9,795 bases of DNA from Planctomycetota bacterium (GCA_022447335.1 JAKVCF010000087.1:1-9795); one strand, 5' to 3'; numbered from the stretch's first letter, positions 1 through 6,493 are shown. Notes: generated from the letters alone by a model not told the origin. Made by a program: numbers and translations.

Positions 1-670
1 GCCAGTTCTGTTCCAGCCAGATCTCGGCTCGGTACTCATCCTATTATTCGTGACCAGCATCACCTTATTCTTTGCCGGAGTTTCATTACGTTTTCTGCGT
101 GTGCTCGTGCCGGTGGCGGTCGTGGTATTGGTTACAGCGTCTTCGTTATTTTCGCACGTATCGTCGCGGCTCGAGCAGTTTACTAACCGTGAGCATGGCA
201 CGCAGGTCACACGCGCTCTTGAGGCTTTCCAGGTAGGCGGACCTCTCGGTCAAGGGCCCGGGCAAGGTAGGCTTGCGGAGTGGATCCCCGAGGCCGATAC
301 TGACTTCATTCTGGCGCTGATCGCTGAGGAATGGGGCTTAGTCGGAACTGGCGCGCTTTGGATGTTATTTGTTGCTTTCACGGTGCTTGGCGTGGTTGCT
401 GCACGTCGCTGTGAACGGCGGTTTGGCGCGGTATTGACTGCTGCAGCCACCGTTATGATTTCGTTTCAGGCTGCCTTGAACATGGCGGTCGTGACGGGTG
501 TCTCGCCGCCAAAGGGTCTCCCGCTCCCCTTTGTTAGCCGCGGCGGCACTTCGGTGCTTGCGCTTGCAGCCTTGCTTGGGCTGACGGTGCGTGCCTGTTT
601 GGAAAAGCGGAAGTCACAAGTTCCTGTTGAGGAGTTAATCCCATGGACCGAGTCCAGCGCAGTGGGTTGA
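1..670 (+). CDS. ftsW: FtsW, septal peptidoglycan glycosyltransferase (SEDS family), 5'-truncated
   Basis: FtsW polymerises lipid II into glycan strands at the division septum, working with a class B penicillin-binding protein in the inner membrane. The reading frame is open from base 2, so the N-terminal half lies outside the window; about 222 C-terminal residues are visible. They begin with the family motif QPDLGS, followed by hydrophobic helices. The extracytoplasmic loop carries GQGPGQG and then PEADTDFI, whose second Asp (codon 302-304) aligns with the catalytic Asp of FtsW/RodA. IAEEWGLVG follows, then the C-terminal signature GLPLPFVSRGGTS. The usual Tyr of the VSYGGSS motif is Arg here. 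RodA and SpoVE share these motifs; FtsW is chosen because murG, murC and murB follow. A GTG at base 50 is internal, not the real start. The stop overlaps the next gene by 28 bases. Confidence 0.93.
   Translation, partial: PVLFQPDLGSVLILLFVTSITLFFAGVSLRFLRVLVPVAVVVLVTASSLFSHVSSRLEQFTNREHGTQVTRALEAFQVGGPLGQGPGQGRLAEWIPEADTDFILALIAEEWGLVGTGALWMLFVAFTVLGVVAARRCERRFGAVLTAAATVMISFQAALNMAVVTGVSPPKGLPLPFVSRGGTSVLALAALLGLTVRACLEKRKSQVPVEELIPWTESSAVG
629..634 (+). promoter_or_regulatory. Ribosome binding site of the LysM gene
   Basis: GAGGAG lies inside the 3' end of ftsW, eight bases before the ATG at 643. It supports that start and independent ribosome loading within the overlap. Confidence 0.6.
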
Positions 671-1434
671 TTACCCTTTCCGTGCTTCTGCTAACTGCAG
701 TGGGTGCGCATTTCATTGGTTCGCGTCCGGGTAGTGAGGCGAGTATCCCTGAGCGGAAGGCGGCGCAAGATCCTGCCACGATGGAGGGAGTGAAGTTCTT
801 GCCACCGGATCAGCGTGAGCTCTTTGTCGGTGCACGGGATTTTGTGCGTCCGCCGGTACGTCATCCGCTGACTGGCATGAACGGTCGCAACATTCTGGAA
901 GGGCTTGATGATGGTCCCGAGCCACCGATTCTCAGCGCCCCACACCTGCAGAATGCGTCGGCCAACTCGGGCAGGCTGCTGGATCTGGATAGTGAGGATC
1001 AGAAGGCGGAGGAACAGCGGAATCTACGTGAGCTTTCGGTAGGTCCTGGAACTGGTCGCTCGGAGTTGCGTACCGCGCGCGTACGCGAACGTGACAATTT
1101 GACCAAGATCGCTGCACGCGAGTTGGGCAATGGTGCTCGTTGGATTGAGATCGCAAAGCTCAATCAGATTTCCAAGCCATACCACGTTCAAGTGGGGCAG
1201 CTGCTCTACTTGCCGGGGGAGCAGGCTGTAGCTCAGGTCTCACCGACTAGGACGCCCGCGGGCTCGACGCCGAGTACGTACAAGGTTAAAGCGGGAGACA
1301 CTCCGGGTGAGATTTCGCAGACGGTCTACGGCACGTCAAAGCATTGGAAGTCCATCCTCTCGGCCAATGGCATCGGGGATGCACGTGGGCTAAAAGTTGG
1401 CACCGTGCTTAAGATTCCATCGCGTTTAGATTAG
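643..1434 (+). CDS. Membrane-anchored protein with two LysM domains
   Basis: This is a 263-residue protein with a short basic N-terminus and one hydrophobic segment at about residues 8-26 (LITLSVLLLTAV), so it is probably a signal anchor with the rest in the periplasm. Residues 30-140 are polar and Pro/Glu-rich with no domain I recognise. LysM domain 1 spans about residues 145-190 (VRERDNLTKIA at its start, VGQLLYLP at its end). LysM domain 2 spans about residues 212-258 (YKVKAGDTPGEI at its start, VGTVLKIP at its end). LysM domains bind N-acetylglucosamine-containing glycan. No catalytic domain is visible, so it is more likely a binding or scaffold protein than a hydrolase. Its place between ftsW and murG, overlapping ftsW, suggests a role in septal wall synthesis; that is inference. 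The ATG is supported by a Shine-Dalgarno sequence. Confidence 0.87.
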   Translation: MDRVQRSGLITLSVLLLTAVGAHFIGSRPGSEASIPERKAAQDPATMEGVKFLPPDQRELFVGARDFVRPPVRHPLTGMNGRNILEGLDDGPEPPILSAPHLQNASANSGRLLDLDSEDQKAEEQRNLRELSVGPGTGRSELRTARVRERDNLTKIAARELGNGARWIEIAKLNQISKPYHVQVGQLLYLPGEQAVAQVSPTRTPAGSTPSTYKVKAGDTPGEISQTVYGTSKHWKSILSANGIGDARGLKVGTVLKIPSRLD

Positions 1435-1440
1435 AGGAGG
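1435..1440 (+). promoter_or_regulatory. Strong ribosome binding site of murG, deciding its start
   Basis: AGGAGG begins immediately after the LysM stop codon. It lies four bases before GTG 1445 and only one base before TTG 1442. The spacing favours GTG 1445 as the murG start. Confidence 0.65.
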
Positions 1441-1444
1441 CTTG

Positions 1445-2482
1445 GTGCACGTCCTCTTCGTTGGAGGTGGGACGGGTGGTCACTTGACTCCCGCGACTGG
1501 ACTTGCGGAAGAGCTGCGAGCGCGGGGGCATCGCACGCGCTTTCTTTGCAATGGCCGGGCGGTAGAAAAAGCTTATTTTCAAGAAGCCGACGAGCCGCAT
1601 TCGCTCGGGCTGGATGACAGTCGCTTGCCCAAGTCCATGGCCCTGGTACGAGCGATGTTGCGCGTGCGTCGCGAAGCACGGCTCTTTGTGCCGGATGTGG
1701 TGGTGGCCTTGGGTGGTGCGGGATCGACCGCAGCGCTTGCGGTACCCGGGCGTGTGCCGCTGGTTGTGCTCGAGGGCAACTTCGTGGTCGGCAAGTCGGT
1801 CAAGTTGTTGGATCGCTTTGCGCGTTACACTCTGACCCTTTTTCCCGAAACGGCTAGGCAGTTACGACGAGGTCGGTGCATCGGTCCGATTGGGCGAGAC
1901 GCTCTCTCTCCAATCGAGGTGAAGCGGGCGCGTATGCAGTTTGGCCTTGCTCCCGATTGCCCGGTGCTTCTGGTCATGGGAGGCAGTCAAGGGGCCCAGG
2001 ACTTGAACGCAGCTGCTCAGCGCATGGTGCCTGCTTTCGCCGCGCAGGGCGTTCAGCTGTTGGCCGTTGCTGGGCCTGGCAAGGCCTACGATTTGCAGAA
2101 GGCTTGCGAGGAAGTGGGCCTCTCGGCCTGTGTGATGGATCATTGTGATGAGATGGGGGCGGCCTACTCCGCCGCTGATTTTGCTTTGTGCCGCGGCGGC
2201 GCTGCGACTATGGCCGAGCTGTGGTTGCATCGTCTGCCGGCCGCAGTGGCGCCCTATCCGTATCACAAGGATCGCCAGCAGGAGCACAACGCACGCGCGC
2301 TCGAACCTGGCGTGGTGCTGATCGAGCCGCGGGATCCCGCGGATGATGCAGTGGTACTTCACTGCCTAGGAGACCTGCTCGAACGACGTCGGATGGCAGC
2401 CTACCTCGAGAAGATTGCGCCTACGGACGGACGCCATTCTGCTGCGGACTTGCTAGAGGAAATCGCTTTCAGAAAAGCGTAA
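1445..2482 (+). CDS. murG: MurG, UDP-GlcNAc:undecaprenyl-PP-MurNAc-pentapeptide GlcNAc transferase
   Basis: MurG adds GlcNAc to lipid I to form lipid II on the cytoplasmic face of the inner membrane. It is a GT-B fold glycosyltransferase of family GT28. The 345 residues are close to the usual 350-360. Motifs visible: glycine-rich GGGTGGHLTP at residues 7-16, GGSQGA at 179-184, RGGAATMAEL at 250-259 (replacing the common R(S/A)GA.T..E) and HKDRQQEHNA at 274-283, which matches the E. coli HKDRQQ motif. The usual HEQN of the N-terminal domain reads LEGN (109-112), keeping Glu and Asn but losing His and Gln. GTG 1445 is preferred to TTG 1442 because of Shine-Dalgarno spacing and because families normally begin M-x-(I/V)-L just before the glycine loop. 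The gene follows the LysM gene by 10 bases and precedes murC by 10. Confidence 0.94.
   Translation: MHVLFVGGGTGGHLTPATGLAEELRARGHRTRFLCNGRAVEKAYFQEADEPHSLGLDDSRLPKSMALVRAMLRVRREARLFVPDVVVALGGAGSTAALAVPGRVPLVVLEGNFVVGKSVKLLDRFARYTLTLFPETARQLRRGRCIGPIGRDALSPIEVKRARMQFGLAPDCPVLLVMGGSQGAQDLNAAAQRMVPAFAAQGVQLLAVAGPGKAYDLQKACEEVGLSACVMDHCDEMGAAYSAADFALCRGGAATMAELWLHRLPAAVAPYPYHKDRQQEHNARALEPGVVLIEPRDPADDAVVLHCLGDLLERRRMAAYLEKIAPTDGRHSAADLLEEIAFRKA
2327..2342. repeat. 16-bp perfect palindrome inside murG
   Basis: CCGCGGGATCCCGCGG reads identically on both strands, with its axis between 2334 and 2335. It lies in the C-terminal part of murG, in the codons around EPRDPAD. It may be chance in GC-rich coding DNA; no second copy was noticed in the window. 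Confidence 0.5.
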
Positions 2483-2492
2483 TCTGAGGCTG

Positions 2493-3815
2493 ATGCGAGC
2501 CATTCCCCCGGGTCAGGTCGTCCCCAGCCTCGATGTGCTGGCGGGCGATGCTGGGCGTACGGCCTTCTTGGCCGGCGTCGGTGGTTGTGGGTTGCGTGGC
2601 ATTGCTGATTTCCTGCTGGCTGCGGGTTGGCAGGTATGGGGTTCGGATCGCAATGCTTTTGCGAGCAACGATCCGCTGGTGCGCGCCGGATTGCACGTGC
2701 TGCCGGACGGCGCTACACCGCCACCGGTCTCGTTATGTGTGCGTTCTGCGGCCGTGCCGGCTGAGCAGTCGGGCTTTCAAGCCGCGTGTGCGGCGGGGGC
2801 GCGCCCTCTGCTCTACGCCGAGATGCTTGGCGAGATTTCAAAACTACGTCCTGTGCTCGCGATTGCTGGTTCGCACGGCAAGACTACAACCACGGCTTGG
2901 CTAGCGTGGGCATTGCGCGAAGCTGGGATCGAAGTGGGCTACCTTGTTGGTGCCGGCATTCCGCAGTTGGGCCGATCGGCTGATTGGGGCGACCCGAGTT
3001 TGCCACTGCTGCTCGAGAGCTGTGAGTACGCGCGCAGCTTCCATCATCTGCGTCCGGCGCGTGTCGCCTTGTTGAACGTCGATGCTGAGCATCCGGATAC
3101 CTATCCAGGTGGTTTGTCTGAGGTGATGGAGGCCTTTGCGCACTTCCTTGGCCAGGTGCGTGCGGATGGTTGGATCGACGCTGGGCCAGAAGCGCCGGCC
3201 TCGCTCGCGAAAGAAACCTCGGCCGAGTGGCGTTCTGCGCGCTCAATTCCTGGCGATTGGGAGCTGGGTTTGCCTGGAGATCACAATCGCCGCAATGCGG
3301 CGGTGGTGGCGGCAGTCTTGCGTAGCTTTGGTCTCGACGAAGCGCAGGTGCGTGCAGGTTTGGTTGGCTTTCGCGGAGCGGCACGTCGGTTGGAGGAGGT
3401 TGGGCAGTTTCAGGGTGCGACTTTGGTTAGTGACTACGCGCACCATCCGGTTGAGGTCGCAGCTACCTTGCAGGCGGCGCGCGAACGCTGGAGCGATGCA
3501 CGGGTGCATGCGGTTTTCCAGCCACATCAAGCGCAGCGATTCCACGCTTACCGCGAGCAGTTTGCGCCCTCACTGGACGATGCTGATGCGCTCGTGCTTC
3601 TTGAGATCTACCGTGCACGCGATCCCGAGGAGCTGCAGGCCAGCGTAGCTGAGCTGGCGCCTGAGTTGCGAGAGCGATTGCCGGGGCGCCCTCTTTGCTT
3701 GGCGCGTGACTTCGACGCTGCCGCCCGCGCTCTGACCGAGGAGGTGCGCGCGGGAGATGTTGTGCTGTTTCTTGGAGCTGGAGATGTCGATCGTTTCGCC
3801 AGACACTTACGCTGA
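2493..3815 (+). CDS. murC: MurC, UDP-N-acetylmuramate--L-alanine ligase
   Basis: MurC uses ATP to attach L-Ala to UDP-MurNAc in the cytoplasm, the first step in building the stem peptide. The 440 residues show the three-domain Mur ligase layout. The N-terminal UDP-binding domain has FLAGVGGCGLRGIADFL (25-41) and then GSD (50-52). The ATPase domain has the P-loop GSHGKTTTT (126-134), ESCEYARSF (175-183, in place of the usual EADESDGSF) and NVDAEHPD (195-202). The C-terminal domain has GDHNRRNA (262-269), DYAHHP (314-319), FQPHQAQR (342-349) and LGAGDV (427-432). DYAHHP and the N-terminal domain distinguish it from MurD, MurE and MurF. Two acidic residues of the usual E-A-D-E-S-D stretch are replaced (Cys177, Ala180), while Glu175 and Glu178 remain. 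A weak GAGG at 2486-2489 precedes ATG 2493. The end overlaps murB. Confidence 0.95.
   Translation: MRAIPPGQVVPSLDVLAGDAGRTAFLAGVGGCGLRGIADFLLAAGWQVWGSDRNAFASNDPLVRAGLHVLPDGATPPPVSLCVRSAAVPAEQSGFQAACAAGARPLLYAEMLGEISKLRPVLAIAGSHGKTTTTAWLAWALREAGIEVGYLVGAGIPQLGRSADWGDPSLPLLLESCEYARSFHHLRPARVALLNVDAEHPDTYPGGLSEVMEAFAHFLGQVRADGWIDAGPEAPASLAKETSAEWRSARSIPGDWELGLPGDHNRRNAAVVAAVLRSFGLDEAQVRAGLVGFRGAARRLEEVGQFQGATLVSDYAHHPVEVAATLQAARERWSDARVHAVFQPHQAQRFHAYREQFAPSLDDADALVLLEIYRARDPEELQASVAELAPELRERLPGRPLCLARDFDAAARALTEEVRAGDVVLFLGAGDVDRFARHLR
3774..3777 (+). promoter_or_regulatory. Ribosome binding site supporting the internal murB start
   Basis: GGAG, inside the end of murC, lies six bases before ATG 3784. 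The alternative ATG at 3757 has its nearest purine-rich stretch (GAGGAGG, 3738-3744) twelve bases away, so 3784 is preferred. Confidence 0.45.
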
Positions 3816-4683
3816 ACTCGCGCCGATGCGCCGCGACGAGCCGCTAGCTCGCTGGACCACTTTGCGTTTGGGTGGCCCGGCTGAGTTCTTCTTCGAGCCG
3901 CGCACGCCAGATGACCTGTGGAAGCTTCTGACGCGGCTCGATGAAGACGGGGTGCCGTATCGAATGCTGGGTGGGGGAGCTAATGTACTTGCGCCGGACA
4001 GCGGGGTTCCCGGTGCGGTAATTCATACGGGTGGCATGCGTCGGGTTTTCCGGGATGGTGAGTTGGGACTACGCGCGTGGGCCGGTGCGACTAATCAGCA
4101 ACTCGTGCGTTCAGCGGCCGAGCATGGCATGGCGGGGGTCGAGGAACTGATCGGCGTGCCCGGTCATGTGGGCGGTTCTCTCGCCATGAACGCTGGCTCA
4201 CCTACCTGGGGGCTTTGGGATCAAGTCGAAGAGGTCACGCTTTGGCTGCCGGGAGGTGAAGTGGTCGCGCGTACGCCGGATGATGTTCAACCCAGTTACC
4301 GCAATGGAAACTTGCGGGGCGCCATTGCGCTCGAGGTTTTGCTCAAATTTTCGGCGGATAGGCCACAAGCTGTCAAGGAGCGGCAGGAAGCCTATTTGCG
4401 CCGCAAGAACGAAACTCAGCCGGTCACTTTGGCTAGCGCGGGCTGTGCCTTCCGTAATCCGGAAGGCGATAGTGCGGGCCGGCTGATCGATGCCGCAGGG
4501 CTAAAGGGTGTGCGCGAAGGAAGTGTTGTGGTCTCTGAAAAGCATGCCAACTTCTTGGTGCATGAGGGCGGGGGTACCGCCGCTCAGGCACGAACCTTGC
4601 TTGCGCATATCGCTGCGACCGTGCAGGAGAAATTCGGCGTGGCACTGCATCAAGAACTTGTGATCTGGCCCGAGCTTGTATGA
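3784..4683 (+). CDS. murB: MurB, UDP-N-acetylenolpyruvoylglucosamine reductase
   Basis: MurB is a cytosolic FAD enzyme that uses NADPH to reduce UDP-GlcNAc-enolpyruvate to UDP-MurNAc, the substrate of MurC encoded just upstream. From ATG 3784 it has 299 residues, a usual length for the short type. Motifs: TLRLGGPAEFF (26-36), the FAD-binding GGGANVL (63-69), GVPGHVGGSLAMNAG (124-138), SYRNGNLR (171-178), NETQP (209-213), SAGCAFRNP (218-226), GRLIDAAGLKG (232-242) and SEKHANFLVH (251-260). Glu291, near the C-terminus, is the expected last catalytic residue. The catalytic Ser of the AGS-x-F-x-NP motif is Cys221 here; cysteine is known at this site in other MurB proteins. The ATG at 3757 would add nine residues but has poor Shine-Dalgarno spacing. 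The gene overlaps murC by 32 bases. Confidence 0.94.
   Translation: MSIVSPDTYAELAPMRRDEPLARWTTLRLGGPAEFFFEPRTPDDLWKLLTRLDEDGVPYRMLGGGANVLAPDSGVPGAVIHTGGMRRVFRDGELGLRAWAGATNQQLVRSAAEHGMAGVEELIGVPGHVGGSLAMNAGSPTWGLWDQVEEVTLWLPGGEVVARTPDDVQPSYRNGNLRGAIALEVLLKFSADRPQAVKERQEAYLRRKNETQPVTLASAGCAFRNPEGDSAGRLIDAAGLKGVREGSVVVSEKHANFLVHEGGGTAAQARTLLAHIAATVQEKFGVALHQELVIWPELV
4447..4467 (+). repeat. Intragenic hairpin in murB
   Basis: GCCTTCCG (4447-4454) and CGGAAGGC (4460-4467) form a perfect 8-bp stem with a 5-nt TAATC loop. It falls in the codons of the Cys221 active-site motif and is not followed by a T run, so it is not a standard terminator. Chance is likely. Confidence 0.4.
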
Positions 4684-4696
4684 TCGCTTCGTCCCG

Positions 4697-4721
4697 CACG
4701 GCCCAGGTATGGCCGGCCGTG
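4697..4721 (+). promoter_or_regulatory. Candidate thrS leader operator resembling a tRNA-Thr anticodon arm
   Basis: The gap between murB and thrS can fold in two mutually exclusive ways. Fold A pairs CGGCC (4699-4703) with GGCCG (4711-4715), leaving a seven-base loop C-A-G-G-T-A-T (4704-4710). This is the 5-bp/7-nt geometry of a tRNA anticodon arm, and GGU sits at positions 34-36, as in tRNA-Thr(GGU), followed by A37. Position 33 is A rather than the universal U. Fold B pairs CACGGCC (4697-4703) with GGCCGTG (4715-4721), a 7-bp stem with an 11-nt loop. Both lie just before the preferred ATG 4730. E. coli ThrRS is known to repress its own translation by binding anticodon-arm mimics in its mRNA leader. 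Whether this one works that way is inference. If translation starts at 4709 or 4676, the element would be coding. Confidence 0.35.
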
Positions 4722-4729
4722 GCATCAAA

Positions 4730-6493
4730 ATGAGCCTTCCCTTCGATCCGCAATCGGGCCCCGTCTCTCTCGAGGCCCTGCGGCACAGCGTGAGCCACAT
4801 CATGGCCGACGCGGTGTTGCGTTTGTTTCCTGAAGCCAAGGTCGCGATTGGTCCGCCGATCGAGCACGGCTTCTACTACGACTTCGAGTTGCCGCGGTCG
4901 CTTACCGACGAGGACCTGCCGGCGATTGAAGCCGAAATGCGCAAGGTGCTCGCCGAAGCCGGCGAGTTCAGTTGCTCGACCCTGACACGCGAAGAGGCGG
5001 CGGACAAGCTGCGTACTGCGGGGCAGGACTACAAGGTCGAGTTGCTGGACGATATCCCCGAAGGGGAATCGATCACCTTTTACGACCACGGTACCTGGTC
5101 GGATCTTTGCGAAGGTCCGCACGTTGAGAGTGCTAAGCAGATTCGCCGCGACGCATTCAAGCTGACTAGTGTGGCTGGTGCTTACTGGCGAGGCGATGCG
5201 GATAAGCAAATGCTGCAACGTATTTACGGCACCGCGTGGTGGCACAAGAAGGATCTCAAGAAGTACCTTGAGTATCTCGAGGAGGTCAAAAAGCGTGATC
5301 ACCGTCGCATTGGGCGAGATCAAGATCTGTTTTCGCTGCACCCAGAGTTTGGTGCGGGTTTGGTATTTTGGCACCCGAAGTTATCCCATGTGCGTCGCCG
5401 CCTCGAAGAGTGGTGGTGGACCTTGCACGAGGCGGCCGATTACTGGCCGGTCTACACTCCGCAGATCGCTGGTGAGCAGGTTTTCCGTCAATCGGGTCAC
5501 TTACAGAATTACGCTGACATGATCTGGGCTCCGATGGACGTCGACAACAACCCACACCGGGTGAAGCCGATGAACTGTCCGGGCCATGTGACGATTTTCA
5601 ACTCGCGGCGTCACTCCTATCGTGACCTCCCGTTGCGCTTTGCGGAACTCGGTACGGTGCATCGCTACGAGCCGTCTGGCACCCTGCACGGCATGCTGCG
5701 CGTGCGCGGCTTCACGCAGGACGATGCACATATCTTTTGCACGCCGGAGCAGCTCTCGGACGAAATTGTCGGTGTGCTCGAGATGGTGCACACCATCCTG
5801 TCCACCTTCGGCTACGAGTACACAGCCTATCTGGCTACCCGACCCGAGAAGTATCTCGGGTCGGATGAAATTTGGGAGCACGCGATTGCCGCACTAGTTG
5901 AAGCTGCCGGCCGTCGCGAATTGAGGCTCGAAGACGATCCGGGTGGTGGCGTGTTCTATGGTCCGAAGATCGACTTCAAGATCAAGGATGCGTTGGGCCG
6001 CGAATGGCAAGGCCCGACTGTGCAAGTTGACTTCAACCTGCCGGAGCGTTTTGATATTCAGTTCAACGACAAAGATAATGAGCTCAAGCGTCCGGTCATG
6101 GTGCATCGCGCGATATTCGGATCTTTTGAGCGCTTTGTAGGTGGTCTGATCGAACACTTTGCGGGCTGGTTCCCGGTTTGGTTGGCGCCGACCACAGCGG
6201 CGGTACTTCCGATCACCGATGATCAGGTTGAGGCGGCGCAAGTACTCGAGCGCCGCTTGCATGCAGTGGGTTTCCGTACCGTATTGCGAGCAGATGGACC
6301 GCTGCGTAAGCGGGTGCGCGAGTCAGAGCTCGAGAAGATTCCTTACATGGCTGTGCTCGGTGGCCGCGAGGTCGAAGATGGCACCGTCAATCTTCGCATT
6401 CATGGCGAAAAGGAGCAGCGCACGATGAGTGTCGATGATTTCATCGCCTTCCTGCAGGAGAAGCGGGACACCCGTTCGCTGGGCTACGCATGA
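4730..6493 (+). CDS. thrS: ThrS, threonyl-tRNA synthetase lacking the TGS domain
   Basis: ThrRS charges tRNA-Thr with threonine, a class II cytoplasmic synthetase. The 587 residues begin directly with the editing domain; the roughly 60-residue N-terminal TGS domain is missing. The editing site is intact: HSVSH (19-23) and C127-E-G-P-H131 give the HxxxH...CxxxH set. In the catalytic core, Cys283 (MNCPGH), His334 (DDAHIFC) and His459 (MVHRAI) match the zinc ligands. Motif 2 is HRYEPSGTLHGMLRVRGF (311-328) and motif 3 includes GSFERFVGGLIEHFAG (464-479). The C-terminal anticodon-binding domain starts at about residue 487. ATG 4730 is chosen because homology starts just after it; ATG 4709 and TTG 4676 are in-frame alternatives, and none has a clear Shine-Dalgarno. 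An in-frame stop at 4661-4663 rules out an in-frame TGS extension. The stop overlaps the next ATG. Confidence 0.95.
   Translation: MSLPFDPQSGPVSLEALRHSVSHIMADAVLRLFPEAKVAIGPPIEHGFYYDFELPRSLTDEDLPAIEAEMRKVLAEAGEFSCSTLTREEAADKLRTAGQDYKVELLDDIPEGESITFYDHGTWSDLCEGPHVESAKQIRRDAFKLTSVAGAYWRGDADKQMLQRIYGTAWWHKKDLKKYLEYLEEVKKRDHRRIGRDQDLFSLHPEFGAGLVFWHPKLSHVRRRLEEWWWTLHEAADYWPVYTPQIAGEQVFRQSGHLQNYADMIWAPMDVDNNPHRVKPMNCPGHVTIFNSRRHSYRDLPLRFAELGTVHRYEPSGTLHGMLRVRGFTQDDAHIFCTPEQLSDEIVGVLEMVHTILSTFGYEYTAYLATRPEKYLGSDEIWEHAIAALVEAAGRRELRLEDDPGGGVFYGPKIDFKIKDALGREWQGPTVQVDFNLPERFDIQFNDKDNELKRPVMVHRAIFGSFERFVGGLIEHFAGWFPVWLAPTTAAVLPITDDQVEAAQVLERRLHAVGFRTVLRADGPLRKRVRESELEKIPYMAVLGGREVEDGTVNLRIHGEKEQRTMSVDDFIAFLQEKRDTRSLGYA
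5839..5864 (+). repeat. Perfect 11-bp hairpin inside thrS
   Basis: CCGACCCGAGA (5839-5849) and TCTCGGGTCGG (5854-5864) are exact reverse complements around the tetraloop AGTA. They lie over the codons of TRPEKYLGSDE, a conserved ThrRS stretch. The stem is GC-rich, but no T run follows, so an intrinsic terminator is not supported. It is the longest perfect short-loop hairpin noticed in the window. Confidence 0.55.

Noticed and set aside
50..52. GTG at 50 as the ftsW start
   Set aside because: The frame is open back to base 2 and the residues before it (QPDLGS) are a conserved internal FtsW motif, so the gene is truncated by the window edge.
2327..2342. The 16-bp palindrome in murG as a regulator binding site or attachment site
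   Set aside because: It is inside conserved coding sequence, GC-rich, with no second copy noticed and no nearby promoter; chance is a sufficient explanation.
1862..2362. A 166-codon minus-strand open frame opposite murG
   Set aside because: Its His/Arg/Gln-rich translation has no family resemblance and it is a frame shadow of murG.
4433..5374. A 313-codon open frame on the minus strand across the end of murB and the start of thrS
   Set aside because: It lies entirely antisense to two genes with complete family motifs, has no recognisable domain or Shine-Dalgarno sequence, and long antisense frames are expected in GC-biased coding DNA.
5839..5864. An intrinsic transcription terminator in thrS
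   Set aside because: The stem is strong but is not followed by a T run and sits in the middle of an intact gene.
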